64,000 nucleotides of DNA, from contig CBCTCU010000007.1 in NCBI GenBank assembly GCA_965145485.1, positions 27,340-91,339 of the forward strand, in the 5' to 3' direction. The DNA is from CABQCM01 sp965145485. GTDB taxonomy: Bacteria > Bacillota > Clostridia > Oscillospirales > Acutalibacteraceae. The notes under the pieces were generated by a model, which was not told where the DNA came from, made no database searches, and saw only the letters and a list, made by a program, of their open reading frames with translations. Made by a program: the position numbers and the translations under genes. How positions within the stretch are numbered: position 1 is the first letter of the stretch; each line of letters begins with the position of its first letter. Below are positions 42,441 through 51,345 of the stretch, piece after piece.

Positions 42441-43777
42441 GCTCTATCCTCCCCTTTTGCAAACGGCATCGTCTTCTCGATGCTGGCCGTCAAATCCTCC
42501 ATGGCGACGGCGATGCTGCGGTTGTAAATCTCCTCCACCAGGCTGGCCAGCGCGATATCCTGCCGCTCGCCGGTGGCCATGCATTTGAGCGTCGCTTTGC
42601 CGGTGGCCCGCTCCTCCTCGCCCAAAACCAGGGTGTATTTCGCCCCCAGCTTATCGGCGTATTTCATCTGCGCCTTCAGCCCCCGCCCGGCCAGGTCGGT
42701 TTGGGCGCCGAAGCCCTCGGCGCGCAGGCTCAGGCACAGCCGGTTGGCCTCCACCGCCGAGGCGGGGTCGAGCGGCGCTATGTAAAGCTCGCAGGGCTTT
42801 TCGGGCGGGAGCGGGCACCCCTGCTTGTCCATCAGGGCGATGACCCGCTCGAGCCCCATACCAAACCCGAGCGACGGCATAGAAGGCCCGCCCATATATT
42901 CCACCAGCCCGTCGTAACGCCCGCCGGCGCAGACGGCCGCCTGAGCGCCCAGCTCGTCGGTGACAAACTCAAATACCGTACGCGTATAGTAGTCCAGCCC
43001 CCGCACGATGGTCGGATTGATCTCGTAGGCAATCCCCATAGCCGTCAGGTGGCTCTGCAAGGCGGCGAAATGGTCGGCGCAATCCTTGCAAAGGTAATCG
43101 AGCATGTGGGGAGCGCCTGCGGCGATGGCCGAGCAGACGGGCGATTTGCAGTCGAGAATTCGCATGGGATTGCGCTCGAGCCGGCCGCGGCAGGTGTCGC
43201 AAAGCTCGTCCTGACGGGCGCCGAAATATTCCTTGAGCGCCTGGGTGTATTTGGCGCGGCATTCGGGGCAGCCGATGGAGTTGATCTCCAGGCGGACCCC
43301 CTGTACGCCGAGCGCGGACAGCCCCTGTGCACCGATGCTGATCACCTCGGCGTCGGCGGCCGGGGATGCCGCCCCGAAGCACTCTACGCCAAACTGGTGA
43401 AACTCGCGCAGGCGGCCGGCCTGCGGCTTTTCATACCGGTAGCAGGAGAGCACATAGCAGGCCTTGACGGGCAGAGGGTCGTTGTACAGCCCATGCTCGA
43501 TCAGGCTGCGCACGGCGCCCGCCGTCCCCTCGGGACGCAGGGTGATCGACCGGCCGCCCTTATCCTCAAAGGTATACATCTCCTTTTGCACCACATCGGT
43601 CGTATCCCCTACCGAATGGGTAAACAGCTCGGTGTTTTCAAACACCGGGATCCGCATCTCCCGAAAGCCCGCCAGGCGGGCGGTTTCCAGCAAAGTGCTC
43701 TCAACATATTGCCATTGCCGGCTCTGGCCCGGCAAAACATCCTGTGTACCGCGCACGGCGGAAATGGATTTGGCCAT
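42437..43777 (-). CDS. hisS: histidyl-tRNA synthetase
   Basis: A class II synthetase of 446 aa. AVRGTQDVLPGQSRQW opens the protein, followed by TLRPEGTAGAVRSLIEHG (motif 2 region), YRYEKPQAGRLREFHQFGVE, the histidine-binding loop VRGLDYYTRTVFEFVTDELG (about residue 265) and GFGMGLERVIALMD (motif 3). A middle segment has several Cys pairs (SIGCPECRAKY, LCDTCRGRLE, YLCKDC) which may bind zinc. ATG 43777 is 17 bp from the stop of the CPBP protease gene, so hisS is probably transcribed from that gene's promoter. Confidence 0.97.
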   Translation of the reverse strand: MAKSISAVRGTQDVLPGQSRQWQYVESTLLETARLAGFREMRIPVFENTELFTHSVGDTTDVVQKEMYTFEDKGGRSITLRPEGTAGAVRSLIEHGLYNDPLPVKACYVLSCYRYEKPQAGRLREFHQFGVECFGAASPAADAEVISIGAQGLSALGVQGVRLEINSIGCPECRAKYTQALKEYFGARQDELCDTCRGRLERNPMRILDCKSPVCSAIAAGAPHMLDYLCKDCADHFAALQSHLTAMGIAYEINPTIVRGLDYYTRTVFEFVTDELGAQAAVCAGGRYDGLVEYMGGPSMPSLGFGMGLERVIALMDKQGCPLPPEKPCELYIAPLDPASAVEANRLCLSLRAEGFGAQTDLAGRGLKAQMKYADKLGAKYTLVLGEEERATGKATLKCMATGERQDIALASLVEEIYNRSIAVAMEDLTASIEKTMPFAKGEDRA

Positions 43778-43794
43778 GGCATGTTTCTCCTTCC

Positions 43795-44886
43795 TTAAAC
43801 GAGGTATCCAAACGCCGTATAAACGCAGTAAACGGCAAAAATAATGAGCGTGGGCGAGGCTACAATCATGGAGACGCGCTCCCCCAGCGGAGCGGCGTGC
43901 TCGTACGGGTCGTCAATGGTAACCCGGCCGCGGCGGGCGAGCTGGGAAGCGGCAACGACCGACGCATCCGCCCTTCCCGCGGCGTTTTGGTGGGACGGCG
44001 AGTCATCCCCCTGCCCGTCCGCAAGGCCGGACAGATACTCCGAACGGTTGCAGTACCTGACCAGCGCCAGCCCCGCCACACCGGCCATCAAAAGGAAGAG
44101 GAAATAGAGCAGATAAACCAGATCGCCATTGTCCTGCGGCATCGACCGCACCAGATAATCGAGCACATGGCTCATAGCATTGTTGAGAAAATGGGCGATC
44201 ACGGCCGGCCAGAGGGACCCCGAGCGCACCGTGGCGTACCCCAGGGCCAATCCGCAGACAAAGGCGAAAGGAATCTGCACAAAATTGCCGTGCATCAGCG
44301 CAAACAGGATGGCCGATACCACGATGGCAAGGCGGTTGCCATACGGCCGCAGAAGCCCGAGGACAACCCCCCGGAAAGCAAATTCCTCCGTCAGCGCCGG
44401 GATACAGGCCGAGCTCAGCAGCACGGCGGCCAGCTCAAAAGGCGTATCCGGCTGGAAGGACTGGGGCTGATAGGGCGGATGCCCGGCCCAGTCCAACAGA
44501 TTGTAGATGAGGTTGCTGAATATATTGCCGACCAGAAAGAACCCCAGGCACATCAGCACCAACGCAAAGCCCAGCTTTTTCGAATGCTTGCCAAAGCATA
44601 CCACATCCGACAGGCGGCGGTGATTGGCCGTTACGCACAGCACAAAAAAGGGGATAAACATCAAAATGGAAAACACGACATAAGACGCCTCGTCGTCAAT
44701 GAAATGCGTCGAGGCCCCCGTCTGGGTCAAATGACCGAGAAAGTAGAGCAAAAAGGCATAGGCGCTCGCCGCAAGGAAGGCGGCGACCTGACTGATAATC
44801 AGCGCCCCGCCGATCCAGTTGGCGGTGCGAAACGCTCCTCTTTTCTCCCTCTCGGCGAGCACAACGGGATTCCCCCAATCATACAA
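43795..44886 (-). CDS. CPBP family intramembrane metalloprotease
   Basis: A 363-aa polytopic membrane protein of the CPBP/Abi (Rce1-like) group. Three catalytic motifs are visible: LTEEFAFRGVVLGLL with the Glu pair, LFALMHGNFVQIPFAF with His, and VIAHFLNNAMSHVL with His-Asn. Eight or so membrane helices surround them, and an acidic/Ala-rich soluble stretch precedes the last helix. Members process prenylated or peptide substrates, confer bacteriocin immunity or act on unknown membrane proteins. ATG 44886 is preceded by GAGGTGAGG at a long spacing of about 15. The promoter at 44941-44969 probably serves this gene and hisS-aspS. Confidence 0.85.
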   Translation of the reverse strand: MYDWGNPVVLAEREKRGAFRTANWIGGALIISQVAAFLAASAYAFLLYFLGHLTQTGASTHFIDDEASYVVFSILMFIPFFVLCVTANHRRLSDVVCFGKHSKKLGFALVLMCLGFFLVGNIFSNLIYNLLDWAGHPPYQPQSFQPDTPFELAAVLLSSACIPALTEEFAFRGVVLGLLRPYGNRLAIVVSAILFALMHGNFVQIPFAFVCGLALGYATVRSGSLWPAVIAHFLNNAMSHVLDYLVRSMPQDNGDLVYLLYFLFLLMAGVAGLALVRYCNRSEYLSGLADGQGDDSPSHQNAAGRADASVVAASQLARRGRVTIDDPYEHAAPLGERVSMIVASPTLIIFAVYCVYTAFGYLV

Positions 44887-44940
44887 CGGCTTTATGTTAC
44901 CTCACCTCACTGCTTGGAATGATCCAAGGTATAGGTTGTT

Positions 44941-44969
44941 ATTTTAACACAAAACGGATAAAATATCAA
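44941..44969 (-). promoter_or_regulatory. promoter of the CPBP-hisS-aspS operon
   Basis: TTGATA (44969-44964), 17-base spacer and TAAAAT (44946-44941) on the minus strand, about 48 nt leader. Confidence 0.75.
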
Positions 44970-45219
44970 GAATATTCGAAAAGGCGGGCAAAGCATCTTG
45001 CAGGGAAAGCCAACGGTATTGCGCTCAAAAAAGGGCAAAGGCCGATCGGTTCGCGGAAGATGCGACGCACTACTTGTATAAGACGGCGGCACAGTATCCA
45101 TCGCGAGCAAGCGTATGGCAGGAGATGACATATCGACCATCCTGAGACGGTGTGTGAACGCATGGGAGGGGCTTGCAAAACGGAGCAAAATAATAATATT
45201 TTGTAAATCATTGCAACAA

Positions 45220-45258
45220 ACAGGGACTGTGCTGTAGTTTGGACAGCATAGTCACTGT
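45220..45258. terminator. terminator downstream of the ABC exporter
   Basis: ACAGGGACTGTGCTGT pairs with ACAGCATAGTCACTGT (three mismatches) around a 7-base loop, with T runs on each side; 150 bp after the exporter stop. Confidence 0.7.
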
Positions 45259-45410
45259 TTTTATTTGGGGAAGATGGCAATCGCCCCCATCAAAGCAGAA
45301 AACGGGCCCGCGGCGGGCAATGTGCGGAATTACCATGGGATGCGTGAAATAATGATGTGCGTCTTTTCCAGGTTTCCAATTGGTCCGCTAAAAAAGGGAT
45401 ACCATAAGAT

Positions 45411-47258
45411 TTACCCCGCCTTCGCAGCAAACTGGCTGTTGTATAAATCGGCATAAAATTTACCCAGCCTCATCAGTTCATCGTGCGTGCCCTGCTCGAT
45501 GATCGTGCCGTCCTTCATCACAAGGATGTGGTCAGCGTCACGGATGGTGGAAAGCCGGTGGGCAATGATAAAGCTGGTGCGTCCTTTCATCAACGCATCC
45601 ATCGCTTTTTGAATCTCCAGTTCCGTGCGGGTGTCCACGCTGGATGTGGCCTCATCCAGAATCAAAATGGTTGGATCGGCCAAAATCGCGCGGGCGATGG
45701 TGAGAAGCTGACGCTGCCCCTGGGAGAGGCTGGCGATCTCATCACTCAAAAGGGTGTCATAGCCCTCCGACATGGTGCGGATAAAATGATCGGCGCGGGC
45801 CGCTCTGGCGGCTTTCACAATTTCGTCGTCTGTCGCGTCTTCCTTGCTGTAGGCAATGTTCTCCCGAATGGTACCGCCAAACAGCCAGGTATCCTGCAAC
45901 ACCATTCCCATCAAAGAGCGCAGATGGCCGCGCGTCATTTGGGCAATATCAACGCCGTCAATGGTAATTTTACCTCCCTGAAGCTCATAAAAGCGCATGA
46001 GCAGATTCACAAGGGTGGTTTTCCCCGCGCCGGTCGGCCCGACGATGGCAATCTTGCTCCCCGCTTTGGCCTCAAAGGAAACATCCTTCATCAGAATATG
46101 GTCGTCGCTGTAGCCAAAGCGGACATGTTCAAAGCGGACGTTGCCATGGGGTTTGGAAAGGGACTGAGGCATGGCCGCATCCGGCACCTCTTCCTCCTCG
46201 TCCAGCAATCGGAAAACCCGCTCGGCAGCGGCGACAGCGCCTTGCAGGGAGTTCACCGTATAGGAAATCTGCGTTACCGGCTCCGAGGCCTGGTTGACAT
46301 ACTGAATGAAGGCCTGGATATCGCCGATGGAAATGTTCCCCCGGATCACGGACATGGCGCCGCCGACCGCAATCGCAACATAGCCAAACTGGTTAATCAG
46401 GCGAATGATCGGGCCGATCATGTAATTCATGAACATGGCCTTTTTTCCGGCACGAAACAAGTTCTCGTTGAGCGTTTTCGTATTCTCTACCGTTTGTTTC
46501 TCCAGATTAAAGGCTTTGATTACAACATTTCCAGTAAAGGATTCCTCAATGCTGCTGTTGAGGCGGCCCAACGCCTCCTGATTGTCCGCAAAGTAACGCT
46601 GCGTGCGCTTGGATACCAGCGCAGCGACAATCAAGCTGACAAAAATCGTGCCTAGCGCAATCAGGGTGAGCAAGGGGCTGATCATCAGCATCATGATAAA
46701 AGCGCCCACAATACCAAAGAATGCCGTCATTAGCTGAGACAGCCCTTCCTGTAGCGTATCGGCCACCTTCTCCAGGTCGCTGGTAGCGCGGCTGAGAACC
46801 TCTCCCTTTGGGTGGCCGTCAAAGTAACGCAGTGGCAAACGGTTGAGCTTGTCGCTGATTTCCTTTCGCAGCGTAAAGGTCAAGGTCTGAGAAACGCTGG
46901 CCATCGTGTTCTGCTGAATATAGGAAAACAGCGAGGTCAGCAGGTAAAGCGCCGTCAGCCAAAGCAGAACCGCCCCCATGGTTTCCAGGCTGACGTGAAA
47001 TTTCCGGCCGTGCACCACGGCGGCCTCGATTCCGTCGGCGATCTGGTTGATTGCAACACCCATTCCCCTGGGGGAAAGGATGTTGAACAGGGAACTGATC
47101 AGGACGCTGACAACAAGGATCAACAGCTTCCACTTTTGCTCCAACAGCTTTTTGAACAGCCTAAGAGAAGTACCTTTTGCGTTTTGTGCCCGTTCGGTGC
47201 TCATATTATCCCCAAAGCCGTTTCCGGTGACTTCGCGGATGTCTTTTTCCATACTCAT
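45411..47258 (-). CDS. ABC exporter half-transporter, catalytically intact subunit
   Basis: A 615-aa fusion of a six-helix membrane domain and an ATPase domain. NBD motifs: Walker A GPTGAGKTTLVNLL, Q-loop MGMVLQDTWLFGG, signature LSQGQRQLLTIARAI (LSQGQ rather than LSGGQ), Walker B TILILDEATSSVDTRTE with catalytic Glu, and H-loop FIIAHRLSTI. It pairs with the subunit just upstream, whose Walker B Glu is replaced by Asp; such asymmetric heterodimers (BmrCD, LmrCD, TM287/288) export drugs and peptides. The ATG at 47258 overlaps the upstream stop by 4 bases and follows GGAGGAA. Substrate unknown. Confidence 0.92.
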   Translation of the reverse strand: MSMEKDIREVTGNGFGDNMSTERAQNAKGTSLRLFKKLLEQKWKLLILVVSVLISSLFNILSPRGMGVAINQIADGIEAAVVHGRKFHVSLETMGAVLLWLTALYLLTSLFSYIQQNTMASVSQTLTFTLRKEISDKLNRLPLRYFDGHPKGEVLSRATSDLEKVADTLQEGLSQLMTAFFGIVGAFIMMLMISPLLTLIALGTIFVSLIVAALVSKRTQRYFADNQEALGRLNSSIEESFTGNVVIKAFNLEKQTVENTKTLNENLFRAGKKAMFMNYMIGPIIRLINQFGYVAIAVGGAMSVIRGNISIGDIQAFIQYVNQASEPVTQISYTVNSLQGAVAAAERVFRLLDEEEEVPDAAMPQSLSKPHGNVRFEHVRFGYSDDHILMKDVSFEAKAGSKIAIVGPTGAGKTTLVNLLMRFYELQGGKITIDGVDIAQMTRGHLRSLMGMVLQDTWLFGGTIRENIAYSKEDATDDEIVKAARAARADHFIRTMSEGYDTLLSDEIASLSQGQRQLLTIARAILADPTILILDEATSSVDTRTELEIQKAMDALMKGRTSFIIAHRLSTIRDADHILVMKDGTIIEQGTHDELMRLGKFYADLYNSQFAAKAG

Positions 47259-48988
47259 GTCAATTCCTCCTCGCTGAGCTGAGAGCGTGCGATCTGCTGA
47301 TAAACAGAGCAGGACCCCATCAGCTCTTTGTGTGTGCCAATACCGGCAACCCGTCCCTCATCCAACACCACAATCTGATCGGCATCCATGATGGTGCTGA
47401 TTCGCTGCGCCACAAGAATGACGGCGGCGTTTCTCACCTCGTCCTTCAGCGCGGCCCGCAGCTTGGCGTCGGTCTTAAAATCCAGTGCCGAAAAGCTGTC
47501 ATCAAAAATATAGATTTCCGGCTTCTTCACAAGGGCACGGGCAATCGCAAGGCGCTGCTTCTGCCCGCCGGAAAAGTTGCTGCCCCCCTGTGAGACGCGG
47601 GCGTGATAGCCGTCCTCCAGATGATCGATGAACTCACCGAGCTGGGCGACCTGGGCGGCATGGCGGATTTCTTCCATGGTCGCGTCTTTTTTGCCATGCC
47701 GGAAATTATCCAGAATGGTTCCGCTGAACAAAAAGGCCTTCTGCGGGACAAATCCAATCTTCTCCCGCAACGCCTGCTTTGGCATACGCAGTATATTCAC
47801 GCCGTCAATGCGAATGGTACCGCTTTGAATATCATAAAACCGGGGAATCAGGCTGGCAATGGTGGACTTGCCGGAGCCGGTCCCGCCGATGATGGCCGTG
47901 GTTTTCCCAACATCGGCGGTAAAGCTGATGTTATTGAGCACCGGCTCCTCTGCGCCCTGATACTGAAAGGTCACATTGCGAAACTCCAGCTTTGCCTTGA
48001 TTTGGTGCTGCCGGATTTTCTGGGGCGCTACCTGTGAATCGGTATCGGTTTGGACAGCCAGAACCTCACCGACGCGCTTGGCGCACGATTGTGCCCGTGG
48101 AAAAATCATAAATACCATGATTCCCATAATTAAGTACATCAAAATCAAAACAGCGTATTCCGTCAGCGCCATGATGTCACCGATCTGCATTTGACGGTCC
48201 GAGACCCGCTGGCCGCCCACAGCAATAATCACAACAATGCACAAATTCATGATGAGCATGACGACCGGCATCAGCACAGCGAAGATTTTGTTGATCCGAA
48301 TGGCGGTCTCGGCATAATTTTGATAGGATTGGTTGGCCCTCCCCTGCTCAAATTTGGAGCGGTTAAAGGCTCGAATGACCCGAATGCCCGTCAGGGTTTC
48401 CCGCAGGGTGCGGTTGATTTTATCCAGCAGCTCCTGCAGCTTGGAAAACAGCGGCATCACCTTTTTGCCCAGGATCAGGGTAAAAAGGCAGACAATCGCC
48501 ATCGCGCCGATAATCGTCAAAGCCAGGGCGGGGCTTTTGGAGAAAGCCAAAACCAGCCCGGCGACCGTCATAATCGGCGCCGGAAGCATCATTTCGGTGG
48601 CCGCCATATATGCCTGCTGTATCTGCATGACGTCGTTGGTGCAGCGGGTAAGCATGGAGGCCGGGCCAAAGCGGTTGAACTGATTGATGGTCAGCTCCTG
48701 GGATTTCTGGAACAGCGCATGACGGATATCCCGCCCCATTCCCGAAAAGACATAGGTGGATAGATAGGTTTCCGCAATCGAAACGGCCGCAACCAACAGG
48801 GCGACAATCAGCATCAGCCCGCCCGTCTTCCAGACATGGTCTAAGTCCCCGGGGAGAATGCCGTTGTTGTCAATATCGGCCGTCAGGGTTGGGATATACA
48901 GGGTTCCCAGCACCTGTAGGAACAGTAGAATAAGCAACGCCGTCACCCGTCCTTTGTAGGGTGACAGGAAACGGATTAGTTTGAACAT
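47255..48988 (-). CDS. ABC exporter half-transporter, degenerate-site subunit
   Basis: A 577-aa half-transporter with six membrane helices then an ATPase. Motifs: Walker A IGGTGSGKSTIASLI, Q-loop FVPQKAFLFSGTI, signature FSGGQKQRLAIARAL, and Walker B EIYIFDDSFSALDFKTD, where Asp stands in the place of the catalytic Glu. This marks the degenerate nucleotide site of a heterodimeric exporter. ATG 48988 follows GGAGGAAGG; the longer frame to 49054 has no ribosome site. It is first of the exporter pair and lies downstream of the marR gene, a terminator and a leader ORF. Confidence 0.92.
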   Translation of the reverse strand: MFKLIRFLSPYKGRVTALLILLFLQVLGTLYIPTLTADIDNNGILPGDLDHVWKTGGLMLIVALLVAAVSIAETYLSTYVFSGMGRDIRHALFQKSQELTINQFNRFGPASMLTRCTNDVMQIQQAYMAATEMMLPAPIMTVAGLVLAFSKSPALALTIIGAMAIVCLFTLILGKKVMPLFSKLQELLDKINRTLRETLTGIRVIRAFNRSKFEQGRANQSYQNYAETAIRINKIFAVLMPVVMLIMNLCIVVIIAVGGQRVSDRQMQIGDIMALTEYAVLILMYLIMGIMVFMIFPRAQSCAKRVGEVLAVQTDTDSQVAPQKIRQHQIKAKLEFRNVTFQYQGAEEPVLNNISFTADVGKTTAIIGGTGSGKSTIASLIPRFYDIQSGTIRIDGVNILRMPKQALREKIGFVPQKAFLFSGTILDNFRHGKKDATMEEIRHAAQVAQLGEFIDHLEDGYHARVSQGGSNFSGGQKQRLAIARALVKKPEIYIFDDSFSALDFKTDAKLRAALKDEVRNAAVILVAQRISTIMDADQIVVLDEGRVAGIGTHKELMGSCSVYQQIARSQLSEEELT

Positions 48989-49081
48989 AAACCTTCCTCC
49001 TGCGTAATACGCAAATATATAGGTAAATAGAAATACAGCCGCGCCGGTAACCATGCGGCATCCGGATGGATAAAACCGGTA

Positions 49082-49135
49082 TCACATGCAAAGCCGGCCT
49101 GGCGGCGAACGGCTTATGGTAAAGGCTAACCTCAT
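49082..49135 (-). CDS. 17-codon leader peptide upstream of the ABC exporter
   Basis: Encodes MRLAFTISRSPPGRLCM and a stop. A strong ribosome site, AAGGAGGTGG, lies about 10 bases upstream. It is positioned before the exporter, and after its stop the RNA can fold as GCCGC...GCGGC followed by a U-rich stretch, with ACCGGT near the peptide's stop able to pair with a competing ACCGG. A ribosome-controlled attenuator is inferred, as for B. subtilis bmrCD. The presence of a leader is well supported by its ribosome site; its regulatory role is not shown. Confidence 0.5.
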   Translation of the reverse strand: MRLAFTISRSPPGRLCM

Positions 49136-49243
49136 CGGTATCAGCCACCTCCTTGATTGACGTATGTTGATTCAAAGAGAAGGAACGCCCTAGGTTGGGA
49201 AAGGGGCCGTGTCGTTTGCGTGGTAAACCGAAAAATAAAAAAT

Positions 49244-49274
49244 GCGCCCGGTTATTTACCAAATAACCGAGCGC
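49244..49274 (-). terminator. intercistronic terminator between marR and the ABC pair
   Basis: GCGCTCGGTTATTT pairs with AAATAACCGGGCGC (one mismatch) around GGT, followed on the minus strand by ATTTTTTATTTTT. No promoter was recognised between it and the exporter genes. Confidence 0.9.
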
Positions 49275-49331
49275 ACTCGTCATCTTTTCCGACTTGGACC
49301 AGAAACGAAGCCTGGCAGAACATTGCGATGT

Positions 49332-49781
49332 TCAGTCCTCCGATGAAATGGTATTCAATTGTTGCCGATAAAGGTCAAGATAGTTCCGCATAAGGCGTAG
49401 CAGCTCCCGGCTCTCATCCGGCGGCATGGCCTTGAAAACACTGTTTTCCAATTCAACAACCGGGCCTATGCGTTCCTCCAAAACCTGCTTGCCCAAATCG
49501 GTTAAATAAATGTGCATATCTCTTCTTTTACCGGGGGTCAGATAAAGATACCCCTTTTTCTCCAACGCCCGAACGGAAGAATGGATGGTTTGGGGACTGA
49601 CCGAATACTGGTCGGCAATTTCTTTTTGAAGGCACCCTTCCCCCAATTCAATCATGGCATAAAGGATCACAAAGGCGCTGTCAGAAAGCCCTGATCGCAC
49701 GGCCAGCAAATGATAGATTTCATCGAGCTCCCGATACAGGCGAGCAAACTGCCGCAACGCATAGCTTTGTTTGAGCTGCAT
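49332..49781 (-). CDS. MarR-family transcriptional regulator
   Basis: A 149-aa winged-helix repressor. The recognition region reads LQKEIADQYSVSPQTIHSSV followed by the wing LEKKGYLYLTPGKRRDMHIYL; flanking helices form the dimer. The operon arrangement, marR followed by a heterodimeric multidrug-type ABC exporter, suggests it represses export until a ligand binds. Two near-palindromic sites AATACGAAATCGGATT in its own promoter are likely operators. ATG at 49781 follows GGAGGGG; the ATG at 49793 has no ribosome site and overlaps the second operator. Confidence 0.92.
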   Translation of the reverse strand: MQLKQSYALRQFARLYRELDEIYHLLAVRSGLSDSAFVILYAMIELGEGCLQKEIADQYSVSPQTIHSSVRALEKKGYLYLTPGKRRDMHIYLTDLGKQVLEERIGPVVELENSVFKAMPPDESRELLRLMRNYLDLYRQQLNTISSED

Positions 49782-49794
49782 AGGCCCCTCCATG

Positions 49795-49848
49795 AATCCG
49801 ATTTCGTATTTACCGCGCTATTATAATCCGATTTCGTATTCTTGTCAA
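49795..49848 (-). promoter_or_regulatory. marR promoter with two palindromic operators
   Basis: TTGACA (49848-49843), 17-base spacer and TATAAT (49825-49820). The palindrome AATACGAAATCGGATT (AATnCGAnnTCGnATT) fills the spacer (49840-49825) and recurs exactly 30 bp downstream (49810-49795), next to the start codon. A MarR dimer on the first site would block RNA polymerase. Confidence 0.88.
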
Positions 49849-50154
49849 GGGGTAAAATTAATTTATGTAACGCCGAATGGACGGGCGGCCCATCCCTCCG
49901 GATAGGCACTGCCCTGCCCCTGTAATACGCCGATCCGATCCGATGGATACCAGGCAGCGGCGCGGTATCCCCCACACTGCCGCTGCCCCAGGGGTGATAA
50001 ACCATACCCGAGCAAGCACCCCTGCCAAAACCAAGCGTAGGAAATGGGCGGCGATCGCCGCCGGTCACCGCCGGGGCCGATTCAGAAGGCGAGACGACCG
50101 GCCTATTTTCCCCATTTTGCATCAGCCTTTATCCACACCATCGGGCCGCGAACA
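49849..50154. other. intergenic region between the marR promoter and the permease gene
   Basis: No gene, and no terminator recognised for the permease gene that ends at 50155. Confidence 0.45.
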
Positions 50155-51345
50155 TCAGTCGTGCCTCAGGGCGTCGACCGGCCTCAGCCTGGAAGCTTTG
50201 CGCGCCGGATACACGCCGAACAAAATCCCAACCCCGACAGCCGACACTATGCTCACGGCGACATTGGACAGCGGGATGACCAGAGAGACCCCGGTTAACA
50301 TACCGGCCAGCATGCACAGCCCCACGCCGAGAAGGGTCCCCACCAGGCTGCCGACAAAGGAAATGGCCGACGCTTCGATCAAAAATTCCTTCATGATCTG
50401 CCAGTTGGTGGCGCCAATGGATTTTTTGATACCGATCTCCCGGGTGCGCTCGTGAACCGAAACCAGCATGACGGTCGTGATTCCAAGCCCGGCTACAACC
50501 AGGGATATTCCCGCGATGGCCGTCAGCACGAGAGAGACGATAGACAGCATATTGGTCAGCTGGCCCCTCTGCTTGGCAAGATTGTCGGTGCGCACCGCGC
50601 CATCGATCCCCTTGCTCAGGCTAAGACGCTCTTCAATCTGGCGGGCGGCCTCGTCAATGTCGACGCCATCGCTGACCTGGACGGCAATCTGGGTGATCTC
50701 TGTGCTGCCGGTCAGTTTTTGCAGGTTGGTGTAGGGAAGGTAAATCAGAGTGGGGATGTAGTCGGTCATCAGCCCCTGCAGGATGCTGCTGTTCGCCTCC
50801 ACGACGCCGGCGATTTCATATTGTTCCTGCGTGCTGCCGACGAGCAGGGAAATGGTTTTGCCAACCGGGTTATCCCGCTGGAAGAAGGTGCGGGCGGTTT
50901 CCAAATCGATCAGGCAAACATTGGAGCCGCTGATGATATCGTACCGGGATAGATCCCGCCCATACAGCACCTGCAGGGAGATGAGCGACTGCGCGCCGCT
51001 GTCAATCCCCCACAGCACCGTCTCGCAACTGCTTGCGCCATTCGAGGCAGAAGAAGTATTCACCACAATGGGGATGGCCGAGTCCACGCAGGAGAGGGAG
51101 CGGATCTGCTCGAGATCCTGCGTCTTTAAAGCGGTATCCACCGTGGTCGAGGCCTTGGACATCACCGATAACCCGTTGAGCCCCAGGCTGTCCAGCTCCT
51201 GGTTGACCGCGACCGTACCGGTGGCGCTGATGGCGCCGATGATGATGACCGACGCCACCCCCACCGCGATGCCCGACAGGGTCAAAAAAGTGCGCGCCCC
51301 CTTGCGCAGCAGCCCTTTGTAGACAAAAGACAGCGAATCAGCCAT
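50155..51345 (-). CDS. MacB/FtsX-type ABC transporter permease
   Basis: A 396-aa permease of the MacB family: an N-terminal helix (TFLTLSGIAVGVASVIIIGA), an extracellular MacB-core domain of about 220 residues (SLQVLYGRDLSRYDIISGSN, RDNPVGKTISLLVGSTQEQY) and three C-terminal helices with VSVHERTREIGIKKSIGAT and the terminal PARKASRLRPVDALRHD, both hallmarks. These systems work mechanically with a separate ATPase and an adaptor; here the adaptor gene precedes it with an 8-base overlap but no ATPase gene is adjacent. Role: export or sensing of peptides or antibiotics, inferred. Confidence 0.9.
   Translation of the reverse strand: MADSLSFVYKGLLRKGARTFLTLSGIAVGVASVIIIGAISATGTVAVNQELDSLGLNGLSVMSKASTTVDTALKTQDLEQIRSLSCVDSAIPIVVNTSSASNGASSCETVLWGIDSGAQSLISLQVLYGRDLSRYDIISGSNVCLIDLETARTFFQRDNPVGKTISLLVGSTQEQYEIAGVVEANSSILQGLMTDYIPTLIYLPYTNLQKLTGSTEITQIAVQVSDGVDIDEAARQIEERLSLSKGIDGAVRTDNLAKQRGQLTNMLSIVSLVLTAIAGISLVVAGLGITTVMLVSVHERTREIGIKKSIGATNWQIMKEFLIEASAISFVGSLVGTLLGVGLCMLAGMLTGVSLVIPLSNVAVSIVSAVGVGILFGVYPARKASRLRPVDALRHD

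Larger units (their letters stand above)
44887..45410. other. intergenic region between the ABC operon and the CPBP operon
   Basis: Holds the CPBP promoter and a terminator. No gene is supported in the remainder. Confidence 0.5.

Noticed and set aside
40617..42527. 636-aa plus-strand open frame
   Set aside because: Fully antisense to aspS, whose motifs are complete. Such long shadows are expected in GC-rich coding DNA; composition is rich in H, G, Q and R as for antisense frames.
44887..45410. T-box leader for hisS-aspS
   Set aside because: No specifier loop or AGGGTGGNACCGCG-like motif was seen; a covariance search would be needed to be sure.
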